Positions 1-11,462 of a stretch of DNA of 64,000 nucleotides are shown piece after piece; position 1 is the stretch's first letter; each line of letters begins with the position of its first letter. The notes below the pieces were generated by a model that worked only from the letters and a program-made list of their open reading frames with translations, had not been told where the DNA came from and did no database searches. The stretch spans positions 9,548,001 through 9,612,000 of the forward strand of contig CM121342.1 of assembly GCA_051530055.1 (NCBI GenBank), given 5' to 3'. The position numbers and the translations under genes were made by a program. Origin of the DNA: Neoechinorhynchus agilis. Lineage: Eukaryota; Acanthocephala.

Positions 1-3000
1 ACAAAGTCGTTTTCGTTGTCAACAAAACTGATCCGATTAAATGCATTGTTCAACCTGTACGCCATTGAGGTCTCGTTTAGACTTAAAACATCTCTTTTTG
101 AACGAATAAATCCACGCAAAATCAATAAACGTTCATTAAATGTAAAATCTGCAATTTTTAGAGATTCGAGATTTCTATTGGCTAGAAGAGGAATAACTTT
201 CGCTAAATGTTGGACAAAGGAACTTTCTGGGAGACTTTTAATCCGTTCGTTCGAATTGAGTTCGTGCAAAAGTCGTACGAATTGCCAATACTCCATCGTT
301 CCATCATCGTGGTCGAGTTCTGTGCTGGTTATATCGAAGAATACAACTCGTTTAAGAAGCTCATCAGTTTGCTTATCGCATTGTAGAGATTTCCAGTCAA
401 ACACGATTGCACTCGAAATCAATGAGAAGAGAATCGCGTTTTTTAAGGACTTACAATTAATTGATCCGTTCAGAAAATCGACAAATTTATGCTCAAGCGA
501 ATTATTTGCGTTCAATCTGCTAATAAAAACCGAAATCCAAATCTGAGCTACCATCTCACAATCCAATTCGTTCACTGGCTCAAACAAATCGGGATACACA
601 GATTTTATTATCGGCTCGTCTTGTTTGAAGCTAGATAAATCCATTGATTTTAGAATTCGATTGGTACTTTTAACCAAAAGGTGATTGTCGCTTTTCGATA
701 AAATCGATAGCATTTCCGGTGAGCATCTTTCAATGGCCAGGTAGCATTTAAAAACGTCACTAATTGTCTTTTCGCTTGCATTAAATACAAACCATACGGG
801 TCGTAGTTTCGCCAATAACTGATCACTCAATAGAAGCCTAAGGTTCACTGTACTCATAGAGCTTTTAGGTTTGGTATTAGTCTCCAAGCTTAGATACCGG
901 CATTCTCGGACGCGGTCAATATCGACTTCATTGTGAATCATTTGAATTTCCATTGTTCGATTCTTTAAAGCAGCTGACACGTTTCCATATTTTGGATCCA
1001 TTGTAAGGAATATTCTCAGATTTGGATGTTGGCTAACACTTATTCCAGCTTCACTTATCCAGAACTCATTTTGGTCGACTTCAAGAAGAGGATTTAATCT
1101 GTCTAAAACTGCAGTTGGGCATCGATTTGCGTTCCTTAATACGAGCCAGTGACCTTGTTCAATTGCTTCAACCAATGCAGATTTTACCCATTCAAATGCA
1201 GGTCGTTCATTTTGCGACGAAATCGTTTGCTCGTATGTGCCCAAAAGATCGAATGAATCTGACGAAGGCGAGAGAGACACAACCTTAAGGTTCGCCAGTT
1301 CTCCATAAATTGCTGCTAGGGATTTTATCGCGCACAGTTTCCCGCAATTGGTTTTTCCGGTCAATAGAACAGGCCATTTGCATTGCACACAGTAGACAAG
1401 GCTTCTAAGTATGGGAATCATACTAGGATATAAATAAAGATCCATTGAGATATCGCTTTGCTGTCTTTTAAGAATACAATTACGGCCAAATTTCACCCTA
1501 TTGGTACCAAACCAAAATCTCCGTTGCTCGCATTCATCATGGCCATTGAAAATCTCCTCTGCTTCTGCCTCCACCACAATTTTAGACAATTGACGAAACC
1601 GAAGAGCATCTCGTACATTTAAAACTTTAGAAGGTACATAATCCAAATCGGCAATTAATGAAATATCTTCGCGTGTCAATGACGGTACTTGAATCTTAGA
1701 AAACCGATTGAGGAAAGAACGAGGCAAACCTTTACGGCCATGGCCGTGTTCATGAGGATTTTGCGTTGCGAATATTTTGATTTTTCGAAAATCAATAAAA
1801 AAGCGTTCTTCAATACCAGGAACGTAGAGCTCGTGGCGATGATCGAAGCAACCGTTAAGAGCTTCAAGAATATTCTGATTTGCGAGATTAAGTTCATCAA
1901 GAATCAACCATGAGCTAGTTCGAATGGCTTTCAAGAGTGCTCCATCTCGCCAGTGAAATCCACTTTTTCCATCAGGAACTTCAACTCCGAATAAATCACA
2001 AATATCAGTCTGTTCGGACAAATTGAGTCTTATTATCTTTGCATGATTCGCCTGTGCGATGATCCTTGGCAGATACGTTTTTCCGATTCCAGGAACGCCT
2101 TCAAGTAGAATTGGTCTTTGTATTTTCATCGCTCTATTGATTTTGGAAATGATAAGGTCAACAGTGGGTGTTCGTCGAAAATGTGTAGGAAGATCTACCA
2201 TTGAAAAACTTGCCTCCCATTCACCGACTTTATTTCTCAGTTCTTCAAACGCTACCTGAACGTTCTTTGGTATTGAATCGAAGCAATCACCAAAAACAGC
2301 TAAAGCTCCTTCGTAAACGTTTTTGGTATCGTTCACAAAACCAACCCAGGCAAGTACGTCTCGAACTGTGAACTGGTCGTTGATAGGAATAACTCGTCGC
2401 ACAAAATCAATCATTGCGAGTTTTGAAAATTCGCAATCATCTAAACTAAAATTCCTATCGATCACGTCACAGAGGTCATCGATTAGTGATTGTTCGTCTA
2501 AATCACAGTATATCTCCGTGAACCGATTGCGCAATGCTGTAGAAAGTTCACGTTTTCCATAATCTCCAGATGGATTCATAGTGGCAACCAAACGAAATTG
2601 CGCATGAGCTGTAACATTCTGAGTTGAAGGATGGTCAGGAATAAAAATTGATCGATCGTTGTCTAGAAGAGAATTCAATCTCTCAAGTACACTATCGTCC
2701 GCAAGAGCAATTTCATCAAGCAAAAATATTTCCCCTTCATTCATTGCATTGATCAGCTGACCGTCCTTCCAATCGATTAGCGACGAAGACGACGTGTGCC
2801 AACCACCTAAAAAATCGCCAGCTTCAATTTGACCGTGGCAATTGATTGTAAAAAGCTTTTGACTAAACATTCGAGCAAGTAATTGACAAACCGTGGTCTT
2901 ACCAATTCCCGTCTTTCCAACAAGCAAAAATGGTTCATCAAAATTGTGACAAATCGATGACATCAATAACATTCGGCGTAAACTTTTGGTTAGAACAAGA

Positions 3001-6000
3001 TGTCCAAACTCTGGAGGAATTTCCAAAACAGCTTTAAATCCGTTTGTCGAAGGACTCGAGAAATCAAAAAGGCTTTCTTCATGAATGTGTCGTTTAAACA
3101 CTTCCTCGATTGCTTCTTTTATCATAAGGACGTCTCGTGAACATCTCACTCGACCACTGAGCAACAAATATCCCATATCAACGACATATTGGATATAATC
3201 TTTATGATCGCATTTAGATTTAGTGAATCTGCGCGCCCAACGGAAAAGGTCTCGAAGGGTTACAAGACCTGATCTGCCTGCAAAGATGAAACTGCTCGAC
3301 CGAGCACTCTCGAGTCTAGTAAAAACCTCTATCATTTTACTCGCGCAAGACGATGGAATCTCAGTTTTCTCACATAATATCCGCTCAAGATCGCACTTAT
3401 TATATCTATCGAATTGGATTTCAATAAATCGACTTCTAAAGGCTTTCGATAGTCTTTTACGTCCTTGATAATGAAATCCAGCTGGATTTTGTGTTGCAAA
3501 TATCAAAAAGCCCTTGTTAGGTTTTATTGTTTCTCCAGTTTCGGCGATAAAAAGCTCATTATTGTCGTCAAGAACACGATTAAGAGCTTCAAGAACATCT
3601 GATGGAGCCAAATTAAGTTCGTCGATCAACACCCAATGACCTTGAATCATTGCTTTTACCAAAGGACCATATTGAAACTTCAAACCTTGATTGGAGCCGC
3701 AATACGTACCGATGTATTCGGCAAGATCAGTGTGTTCATGATTATTGATCCGAATAAGATGATTATTTGTGTGATTGGCAAGCCACTGAACGAGACTAGT
3801 CTTACCCACTGAAGTCTCACCTTGTAAAAGAATTGGATATTTCCCAAAACTGACTGCTCGTGCCAACGCGCTCAGATTTTTTTTAACTCCATCAGTAAAC
3901 ACGTACTTGATCTCATGAGAATTTGTGCACTTGCCTTTCCTAAGCCAATAATCGCATATTTTAATATCCGATTGTTCAAATTTGAAATACTGAGAAGCCT
4001 TGATCTTTTCAAGTGCGTTTGATTCAATTTCATTTAAAAAATTAGCAACAAACGAAGCGAGAATCGCATGGTCGTTACTTGTTCGACAATGAGATCCAAA
4101 ACACATCAAAAGACCATCATAAAGCCCACGGAGAACATAAGCCGTTTTCATTTCGCGGAAATATCTAATAGTTCTACAGAGAGTTCGGATATTTACGTCT
4201 AGCACGGGCTTGACTGTCGTGTAAAATTGAAAAAATCCATCTACGACGCCAGCGGGATATTTCTTTCCATCAAGACCCACTGTTATAATACTTTTTAAAT
4301 CATCGATGCACTCTTCAACTGTGATTTCAGTGAATCTCGATCTTATAGACCGTGGTAGGATACGTTTCTTCGCTCCGCTGGAATCCGGAGGATTCATACA
4401 AGCAAATAATCGAAATCCAGGCGACGATTTCTTAATAGGTTTTCCTTGTCCGTTTTCGTAGACTACAATCGTTCCAGAGTCTAAAAGCTCATCGAGGACA
4501 GCAAGAGTCTCATCAGAAGCGAGATTAACTTCATCAAGTAGTAACCAATGTCCATCTTTCAATGCCCGTACCAATGGCCCATTCACAAATTTAAATGTAA
4601 AATGTAGGCCCGGCTTTAAATTTCCTTTTAAATCTTGGATTTCCGCTAATATCTTTCGTCCATCATCTTCATGTTTATCCATGATTTTATTACCAGCATT
4701 TTCCATCAAATTTAGTGCCAAACTGAACTTTTCCTTATCCGCTTCTATCCTGACCATATCCACCATTTTTTCAGCGAAATGCGTTGGGAAAACATTGTTT
4801 AATAGAACACTAAGACGCCTTAGAATAAGTTCAATTTCTTTTGAAATGTCCAATGGTTTGTACGAACCTATCAAGTCGCTCAATGCGTCGCTTTGTTGGT
4901 TTAAATTAACGACAATAAGTTTCTTGTTCATAGCTTTAGCAAGAAGTTGAACACAGCTCGTTTTTCCGACGCCCGTTGGACCAACAAGTAAAGTTGCTTC
5001 TTCACTCTGAACAGCAGATCGATAAATGGTAGCCAAAAGCGAACTTGTATTTTCTGTCAATGCAAATCTTGTTTTTCGGGCTTCTTCGATCACTGCATCA
5101 ATCCCCAAAATTCGTCGCCGTTTGCTTTTTTCACTCAGCCTAAAACAGTCCGCGATATCCATCTCAAGGTCCGGAAAAGCATCATATTTTACGAGCTGAT
5201 CCTCATGGGATTGTCGAATGAAGGGCAATTGTCTTCGAAGACATCGAATGGCATTACGAATCGTTAGTTCTGGCTCCGATTCACTCAAATGACTACAAAC
5301 TCGCTGAATTACTTGACAAGGACAATGACGAAAGATATGTTTGCATATTGCTACCGGATCCTGAATCGAATTCATTTCCAAGATCACACTAACGGCAGAT
5401 TCGCGGATGAGATGGGAACAATCTGAACACTTTCCCGAAAATCCACCCGTTCTCTCGGTTAAAACAATCCGAACACTTTTATGAACAATGTTTCGTTCAC
5501 CCCTTATCCTCAATGATCGATTTTCAACGACGTCCACTAAAAATGAAGCAACATCTTCGGGGCATTGGTCAATATCCTCCAGAAGTAATATAGTATTGGG
5601 ATTGAGACAAGCTCGAGTAAATGGTCCTGGGACCCATTCAAATTGATTGCCAATAAAATGATACGTTCCAATAAGATTATAGAGGTCCGTTTGACCACTC
5701 AGTTGAATCTTAACCAATTTAAGGTTCAATCTTTTTGCGGCATATTGAACAGTAGCCGTTTTTCCACAACCCACAGGTCCTCGAATTAATATAGCCGTAA
5801 GTCTGTCCTGATCGAGTAAAGGACATAAAATCACGTGTTTTAATTTGGCCAATAAATCGCGATTCCCGCAATAATATCGCTTACTTGAAACAAAGTGACT
5901 ATTCGAAGAGTCCTCTGACCAGTGTGAACGTTTTCCGGACAATAATTGATGGTATCTAACGAGAGAAATGCTCGTTAAAGCTTCTAATTTGACGGGATCC

Positions 6001-6218
6001 TTTATCAGAGAATTATAGAATCTAGACAAAATATACGCTAATATATCGTCCAGTTTAAGTCGCTTACAAAGTTTAAGTGTTGCCGGAGCTAAATAGTGGA
6101 CCACTTTGCGGTATTCGTACTCTGGAGCCACTGAATTTATCATACGATCGACGGTTATGGGCAAAGATTTTGCCGACGATAATGGACTTTGTCTTTTTAA
6201 GGAAGCCACGTTTGTCAT
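1..6218 (-). CDS. MDN1: Midasin, N-terminal ~2070 residues (runs off the window)
   Basis: Midasin is the giant dynein-like AAA ATPase that strips assembly factors from pre-60S ribosomes in the nucleolus and nucleoplasm. One uninterrupted frame runs from an ATG at 6218-6216 to base 1 with no intron; the family is about 5000 residues, so the linker, D/E-rich region and MIDAS domain lie outside. Six AAA modules are visible by their P-loops: GPVGCGKT (near residue 146), GPTGVGKT (414), GETSVGKT (800), GKTGIGKT (1100), GVPGIGKT (1376) and the degenerate GKTNCGKL (1623). Walker B motifs such as LLLDEVNLAS and VLIDELNLAP follow in modules 2-5; module 6 has LVLRNANRC instead, and a weak sixth module is usual for midasin. 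A pyrimidine-rich tract and AG directly precede the ATG. Confidence 0.96.
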   Translation of the reverse strand, partial: MTNVASLKRQSPLSSAKSLPITVDRMINSVAPEYEYRKVVHYLAPATLKLCKRLKLDDILAYILSRFYNSLIKDPVKLEALTSISLVRYHQLLSGKRSHWSEDSSNSHFVSSKRYYCGNRDLLAKLKHVILCPLLDQDRLTAILIRGPVGCGKTATVQYAAKRLNLKLVKIQLSGQTDLYNLIGTYHFIGNQFEWVPGPFTRACLNPNTILLLEDIDQCPEDVASFLVDVVENRSLRIRGERNIVHKSVRIVLTERTGGFSGKCSDCSHLIRESAVSVILEMNSIQDPVAICKHIFRHCPCQVIQRVCSHLSESEPELTIRNAIRCLRRQLPFIRQSHEDQLVKYDAFPDLEMDIADCFRLSEKSKRRRILGIDAVIEEARKTRFALTENTSSLLATIYRSAVQSEEATLLVGPTGVGKTSCVQLLAKAMNKKLIVVNLNQQSDALSDLIGSYKPLDISKEIELILRRLSVLLNNVFPTHFAEKMVDMVRIEADKEKFSLALNLMENAGNKIMDKHEDDGRKILAEIQDLKGNLKPGLHFTFKFVNGPLVRALKDGHWLLLDEVNLASDETLAVLDELLDSGTIVVYENGQGKPIKKSSPGFRLFACMNPPDSSGAKKRILPRSIRSRFTEITVEECIDDLKSIITVGLDGKKYPAGVVDGFFQFYTTVKPVLDVNIRTLCRTIRYFREMKTAYVLRGLYDGLLMCFGSHCRTSNDHAILASFVANFLNEIESNALEKIKASQYFKFEQSDIKICDYWLRKGKCTNSHEIKYVFTDGVKKNLSALARAVSFGKYPILLQGETSVGKTSLVQWLANHTNNHLIRINNHEHTDLAEYIGTYCGSNQGLKFQYGPLVKAMIQGHWVLIDELNLAPSDVLEALNRVLDDNNELFIAETGETIKPNKGFLIFATQNPAGFHYQGRKRLSKAFRSRFIEIQFDRYNKCDLERILCEKTEIPSSCASKMIEVFTRLESARSSSFIFAGRSGLVTLRDLFRWARRFTKSKCDHKDYIQYVVDMGYLLLSGRVRCSRDVLMIKEAIEEVFKRHIHEESLFDFSSPSTNGFKAVLEIPPEFGHLVLTKSLRRMLLMSSICHNFDEPFLLVGKTGIGKTTVCQLLARMFSQKLFTINCHGQIEAGDFLGGWHTSSSSLIDWKDGQLINAMNEGEIFLLDEIALADDSVLERLNSLLDNDRSIFIPDHPSTQNVTAHAQFRLVATMNPSGDYGKRELSTALRNRFTEIYCDLDEQSLIDDLCDVIDRNFSLDDCEFSKLAMIDFVRRVIPINDQFTVRDVLAWVGFVNDTKNVYEGALAVFGDCFDSIPKNVQVAFEELRNKVGEWEASFSMVDLPTHFRRTPTVDLIISKINRAMKIQRPILLEGVPGIGKTYLPRIIAQANHAKIIRLNLSEQTDICDLFGVEVPDGKSGFHWRDGALLKAIRTSSWLILDELNLANQNILEALNGCFDHRHELYVPGIEERFFIDFRKIKIFATQNPHEHGHGRKGLPRSFLNRFSKIQVPSLTREDISLIADLDYVPSKVLNVRDALRFRQLSKIVVEAEAEEIFNGHDECEQRRFWFGTNRVKFGRNCILKRQQSDISMDLYLYPSMIPILRSLVYCVQCKWPVLLTGKTNCGKLCAIKSLAAIYGELANLKVVSLSPSSDSFDLLGTYEQTISSQNERPAFEWVKSALVEAIEQGHWLVLRNANRCPTAVLDRLNPLLEVDQNEFWISEAGISVSQHPNLRIFLTMDPKYGNVSAALKNRTMEIQMIHNEVDIDRVRECRYLSLETNTKPKSSMSTVNLRLLLSDQLLAKLRPVWFVFNASEKTISDVFKCYLAIERCSPEMLSILSKSDNHLLVKSTNRILKSMDLSSFKQDEPIIKSVYPDLFEPVNELDCEMVAQIWISVFISRLNANNSLEHKFVDFLNGSINCKSLKNAILFSLISSAIVFDWKSLQCDKQTDELLKRVVFFDITSTELDHDDGTMEYWQFVRLLHELNSNERIKSLPESSFVQHLAKVIPLLANRNLESLKIADFTFNERLLILRGFIRSKRDVLSLNETSMAYRLNNAFNRISFVDNENDF

Positions 6219-6399
6219 CTTAAATTTCAGTTTGAAAAACTCTAAAAAAACCAACTTATAAAGAAGTTGTTCATATTTTTTGGGTATTTAGAAAAATGAA
6301 AATCGATTTATGTCAATTTAAAAATATTTCGTCCGTCTCGTCGGACTCTACCGCAAGTTGCTTGGAATTTTTTTTTAAATATGTGGCTCACATATTCGA

Positions 6400-6565
6400 G
6401 ACGGAAGAGAAGGAAATAGGAGGACCCAAGTACCTTTGGATCCTCATAAGTATTCAAGCTCACAGTTGTTCCAAAAAAGCGTATCCGTTAGGATGGGAAT
6501 ATCCAGTCGTGGGATGTCCTTTCGGATGGGAATATCTAGTCAAAGGATGTCTATTCGAGTGAGAA
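6400..6565 (-). mobile_element. 3'-end remnant of CR1-like LINE with terminal hairpin, plus small tandem repeat
   Basis: Read on the minus strand, 6417-6452 closely matches the plus strand at 40317-40346, the 3' end of the larger CR1-like LINE; both carry a GGACCCAAAGGTAC...GGGTCC stem-loop (GGATCC variant here). Upstream on the same strand are about three degenerate ~36 bp units built on GGATGGGAATATC. No coding sequence of the element remains. It lies between the divergent starts of midasin and the THUMPD1-like gene. The family assignment rests only on the shared hairpin and flanks. Confidence 0.5.
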
Positions 6566-6713
6566 CTATCCAGTCCGGGTCTCATCACTAATTTCTTATA
6601 AAAACTCTAATAAAAAGAAGAATGTGCAGTCTTTTGAAAACGAAAGAACACAGATTTCAAGGTATCGCCTGACAAGTTTCTGCGTCGATTTCAGTGTAAC
6701 TTCTTTGCTTTAA

Positions 6714-7562
6714 ATGAGTTCCGCTAGAAAGAGTAAAAAGTACTATAATCGTAAACCTAAAAATGATTTGAGTTCATTTTTGAACAATCCGGGTATTTTG
6801 ATAACATTTCCTCGTGGTCGAGGTACGCTGAACGTTTTGTCTTTTTTTCGAGCAAAATGTTTGCATTAAACGAGCCGAGGCTGAAATGAAGGAGTTATTT
6901 AGAGTCACGCAATCATTGAAGACCGAGATCGTACTCGATGGAAATATCTGGGATGATCTGGAGCACGAAATGAATTCAATAGAAGAAGACGAAAAACAAT
7001 ATTCTGGCCGGTTTTATTTCTATCAGAACCAAAACCGAAGTGATTCATTTCCGAATCAAGTTCTACTTGTTCTTTGCTCCACAAAACTGTTTAATCCACA
7101 CGAATTGTGTTTGAAGCTTTACGAAAATCAGGATATCAAATGTTGTTCAAGTATCGAGAAGCTTCAACCCATTGATTTTATATGTAAAGTCAAAGGACAG
7201 GATCATTTAAATGAGATTATAAAGTCTCGTTTAAAAGACTACGAAGGATTTGGTCCTGAGGAAAAGTACTTCGTTGATTTGGCCGTAACCAATAATGACT
7301 CAATTCATCGATCGGATCTGTATGCAGAAGTGACGCTTGCTTTGAACAATCGATTTAAAAGAACCAATCATTTCGGAGAATGCCATTTTTGTGTAATGGT
7401 AAGAGTGTATCATAGATTTTTTTGTTTTTCTATTCTAAGGAACTATGGAAAATTTGCCAGGTTCAATTTTGCTTTGTACAAACAGAAAAAAATTGCTTTG
7501 TGAGCGTTAGCGTTGGTCCTAAACTCATGGGCATTTTCATTTGTAAGATTGCTACCCCGTGA
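6714..7562 (+). CDS. THUMPD1: THUMP-domain protein, THUMPD1/Tan1-like tRNA acetylation adaptor
   Basis: Tan1/THUMPD1 binds tRNA through its THUMP domain and works with the NAT10/Kre33 acetyltransferase to form N4-acetylcytidine at tRNA position 12. I model three exons: 6714-6822, 6875-7398 and 7440-7562, with GT-AG introns of 52 and 41 nt, phases 1 and 0, giving 251 residues (human about 350). The N-terminus is basic and followed by GILITFPRGR, matching the GILITCNMNER segment of human THUMPD1. The C-terminal half has the fold expected of THUMP (YFVDLAVTNNDSIHRSDLY, then FVSVSVGP). The exon 1-2 junction was chosen because the shorter 30-nt alternative breaks the frame. A TTTCAG lies 20 nt before the ATG. 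The C-terminal match is weak, so another THUMP protein is possible. Confidence 0.6.
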
Positions 7563-8060
7563 GCAAAATTCTAGTGACTCAAAATGCTCATCGATCGATT
7601 TTTAAAACTGAACTTTTCAATTTTGTTTCCGATATTATGGAAATCGATGGATTTTAAATAGGTTGTTTTCTGGCCTAGAAATTAAAATGATTTTTTTGTT
7701 AGTACCTTTTGTATCGAAATATCGGATTTTAAAAATAAAATCATTTTAATTTCTAAGCCAGAAAACAACCTACACGAACAATTCAATCTTCAGACGAATT
7801 TTAAATAGCGTAAATCGCATATTAGTACGACGGCGTAAACTTCTTTGAATTTATCAAACGTTCGGAGCTAAAGTTAGCCCAAAATACGTTTAAATTTACG
7901 AAACCAAGCGAAAATCACCCCAATAATGGGAGTTCTCGATTAAATTGATCTAATCACAAAGAGAAACTTTGCTATATAAAAAACGTAAGATTAAGATTCG
8001 TCTGCATTTTCGGACGCTTTTTTTACTGCGAAGATTACTTTTTATTTTTCTCTCGAACAA
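7563..8060. repeat. Gene-free spacer with a ~35-bp-arm foldback repeat
   Basis: The spacer between the THUMPD1-like and TFIIB 3' ends has no coding potential. A near-perfect inverted repeat has arms at 7660-7695 and 7737-7771 (AGGTTGTTTTCTGG on the left, its complement on the right) around a ~40 nt loop. It resembles a short foldback or MITE-like element; no target duplication is obvious. Confidence 0.7.
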
Positions 8061-9035
8061 CTAAGTGAGTGAATTTTTCTCCGTGAGTTCCTTTAGTAAG
8101 ATTCGATACAAGTCTTCCCACATGATTGGAAATGTTTTTCCCGGTGGGAAAAGATGCTGAATATGATTGACTAACGATTTAAAGGTCAAACAAACCGTAC
8201 TGGGCGAAACTAAAACCACATCACAGATTTGAGCCACTGGAATTCTTTGATCATAGACCCTCGTTGCCAAATAAATACAAGCAGCAGCTACAGTTTGAGG
8301 ACTGCGCCCGCCTACGATATTCAATTGAACAGATCTTTTTGAGAAGTGAATTGCCAGTAATCGTATTTCTAGACTTAAATTAAGCAGTGAGCAGTATCTT
8401 GGTAAGTATTCTTCGTAATTGACAAGAGTCAGAGTTTGCTTCATCGATGCCATGATTTGTTTGTAACATCGCCCAACATCTCGTTTACTAGCCTTAGCAA
8501 CCGCGCAGATTTCTTTAAGAGTTCTAGCTTCCCCGGCTTGTCGGCAGGCAATGTAAATACAAGAACAAATGAGCGTGTTTTGGCCTCGGCCGTTCAGGCC
8601 CTTATTTTCTCCAACGTGTTTTATCAAATACTCGGCTTTCTCTATAATAGAATTTGGAATCTTCAATAATGCCGCTAAATTTTGAACTTCTTTTCGACGA
8701 GTCAAAAGCGTCCTAACGCTCGGCTCCTGACGCTTAGATTCTCGGTATCGTTTAAAAATACGTTCAGCTCCAGGACTCATGTGGCTCGATGAACCGACAA
8801 CGGTCGCCATGTTAAGCGATAAGGGATATTTTTCATCTAAGGCATCACCGGTACGACATCTATCAAATGTGTTGGGATCGTCTTGAAAAGTCCGCCATTC
8901 AGCGGCTACATCGACTACTCGTTCACCGACTACAGCACCACAACAGCAACAGATTAAGTCGCCAGCTTTATAATCTTCTATTAGTTCGGAATCCGGATGT
9001 TCTCGGCAAAAATACGCTCGTTCTCTTTTCCTCAT
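8061..9035 (-). CDS. GTF2B: Transcription initiation factor IIB
   Basis: TFIIB bridges promoter-bound TBP and RNA polymerase II and helps set the start site. This is a single-exon frame of 324 residues (human 316). The zinc ribbon is complete: C10-x2-H13 and C29-x2-C32, followed by GERVVDVAAEWRTF, nearly identical to other animal TFIIBs. A B-reader/linker region of low conservation comes next, then two cyclin folds, with hallmark runs CIYIACRQAGEARTLKEICA in repeat 1 and GRSPQTVAAACIYLA in repeat 2. The insert between ribbon and core (residues ~52-85) is more diverged than usual. An acceptor-like GAAACAG lies 2 nt before the ATG. No close alternative: BRF proteins have a long C-terminal extension and a different ribbon. 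Confidence 0.97.
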   Translation of the reverse strand: MRKRERAYFCREHPDSELIEDYKAGDLICCCCGAVVGERVVDVAAEWRTFQDDPNTFDRCRTGDALDEKYPLSLNMATVVGSSSHMSPGAERIFKRYRESKRQEPSVRTLLTRRKEVQNLAALLKIPNSIIEKAEYLIKHVGENKGLNGRGQNTLICSCIYIACRQAGEARTLKEICAVAKASKRDVGRCYKQIMASMKQTLTLVNYEEYLPRYCSLLNLSLEIRLLAIHFSKRSVQLNIVGGRSPQTVAAACIYLATRVYDQRIPVAQICDVVLVSPSTVCLTFKSLVNHIQHLFPPGKTFPIMWEDLYRILLKELTEKNSLT

Positions 9036-11462
9036 ATCTGTTTCAATTTGGAAGGTTTAAAAATTAAAAGCCACGGTCGTGTTCTGTTAAAAAGACGATT
9101 TTTCGATCAATAACACTGGGCGTGATCGATTGGGAGTAGAAAGTGTTGATTTTTTGAAGAAAAAGGAGAGATCTTGAACGGAGAATGAATGGGTGGTCGA
9201 TTATGGGAGGAGCAAGAGAATAAATCGGAAATCCTACCTTTGTAGTAAACACACAATATGCTTTCAGAGGGTCTAAAGGGTGTAACAACCGCTCAGAAAT
9301 ATTATTATGATTAGCGAAAAAGGAGCAAGTGACAAACGCTCTTTTTTTCGGTCGTCAATGGAATATTTTAGTTATCTAAAGCCTTTTTCGCTAGCGAGCT
9401 GAAGAAATCTTACTGTATCGACTTTTTGCTCTTAATGGTCTCTTTGGTACTTATAAGTCATTTTTACTTCTCGCAAACACAAGGGTTGAAGTTGCTAACT
9501 TATCGGTGTGCATTGATTTTATTGAGGCTAGACAAAGCGTACTCGACCAAATGTAATATAATCTAAATTCATCGTAAATCATAAATATACACGTTGACCC
9601 AGTCAGTTTTCTAACAAAATACACTATTACTAAGCCCTTTTACTTATAGATATTTAAGAAATGCTTACGAACAATTTAAGTTTAATTACACAATAACGAC
9701 AAATGAAGAATCTTCAAAGGAAATGTCCTTGTATGACTTAAATCTATTTGTAAACAATCACAATAATTATTAAACAAATCTTAGATGTTTGAACATCGCC
9801 ACGATCTTGAAATTGCCAACTTTTTCGTTTCTAATCGCTTAAACTTTATAGTAACTGAAAGCGCTCTAAAAAAAGAAATAAGTACGGATCGCATCCGAAC
9901 AAGACTTTCCAATCATTAATATTCATTTGAATGATTAAATGTGAACTTTAATATTGCTTTTTAGAGAACATATTCATTTGCAAAACTTGATTAATTTGGT
10001 GCGCGATAAAACTAAGGATTCATCAAAGTTTTGATAAAGTTCGAGTTTTACGATTCGGATTGTTGTTAATGTTGATCATTCATTTAAAATATTTCGTAAG
10101 CTTTGTTGTATTTTCCTCACAAAATACTTAATTTGTAGATATAACTGAAGAGGTAAACAAAAAAGTTTACGAAATATTTTAAAATATATGATCAACACCA
10201 ACAACAATCCGGGGGAAAAACATCTTTAAACTCGAATCAAATTCACCCCGACAATAATTCTCTATGTTAATAAAATGTTTTCTATTTAACGTGCTGAGGA
10301 AATATCCTCTCGAACGTACAATAAATCAAATTTAAACTCAATGTTTAAACCCATCAACTACGGTGTAAATTGTTAGTCTTAATAATGAGACACGAGATTG
10401 ATTCTATCAGGATCTCTCCGTAATTTTAATTCTTAGATTTTTATGGGAACCTAAACTTGTGAGGAAGCGATCTCAAATGGTAATGAATATTAATTATTGC
10501 AAAACATATACTGATTGATTGTAAGTAGTGATTCAAGTAATCGTTCCGAATAAAATCAAATTCTATTGCATTTCTAGATTGAAAGTGATCAATGGTTTAT
10601 AAAAAAAAATTAATTTATATTGATAAGAACGCCAGCTTCTCGTTTTAGTCGATTGCTAGAATTCTAAAATTGAAAATCTTGATGTGCTACAATTCATTTT
10701 CAACCAAAAGATTGCGCTTCTAATGCTGGTTTTCAAGATATCTTTAAATTTGATTAGTACCGAACGTTAAGATATATTTAAAGTTAAAGCCGGTAAGCGA
10801 AAACGCAGGATCTTCATTGGCGTATTAAAATTATATTATGATATTATTTGTTTTAAAAGTGGAGTTCAAAATATGTAAGTAATATTAAAATAGAATCCAA
10901 TAAACCCACTAGAACAAATTTATTGACGCCATCGATCAGTTTAACTATATGATTTATCTATGACGATTTGCTCTTTTAGTTTATCTTTTTTACCTTTGAA
11001 TGGTACATGTTGTTTCCATTGATACGTATGAGGAGATTCTCGATTTGCGTATTTTATAAGTAATATTCGATAACTTCTAAAAATTCAATATTGCTCACAC
11101 TTGAACCGTAGCTATAGTTACTTGTGAATTCTCAATTTTTATTCGAATTCCGATGGACTATGAGGATGGATATTAGGTGCCAAAACGCAGAAAAATCGCA
11201 ATGCAGGCCGAGTAAATCATACAAATGCATAAAGAGTTTCATCGAGACAACGTTAAAGTCAGCAAAGGTGATTTTGAGTATAATCGGATTTTCTTATTAA
11301 TTTAAGACAACCATAAAAGTTTGGACTGCTTAAGTCTCTGCATGAAGAAAAGGAGGATGATTATTCACCCGCGATTACAGTTATATCCCCATCAACCGAC
11401 AGCGGTAATGCATTTTTTTCTGTGAAAACTTTATAGACACACATTGAATAGATCAGAGCAAA
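9036..11462. other. AT-rich intergenic region with a long foldback repeat and a likely 5' leader
   Basis: No gene is supported in 9036-11160. A foldback repeat has arms at about 10056-10103 (CGGATTGTTGTTAATGTTG) and 10162-10211, with weaker pairing outside. From 11200 to 11462 there are two short intron-like pieces, GT...AG at 11266-11305 and 11405-11436 (40 and 32 nt), so this stretch probably forms the 5' untranslated leader of the kelch gene. Confidence 0.5.

Noticed and set aside
16-5400. Several open frames on the plus strand (for example near 16-546, 3223-3468, 4681-4950)
   Set aside because: They lie antisense to the continuous midasin frame, whose six AAA modules are unmistakable; none shows family motifs.
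6823-6852. 30-nt intron in the THUMPD1-like gene (GTACGC...TTCGAG)
   Set aside because: It leaves exon 2 out of frame; a 52-nt intron ending at 6874 restores the frame and fits the usual intron length.
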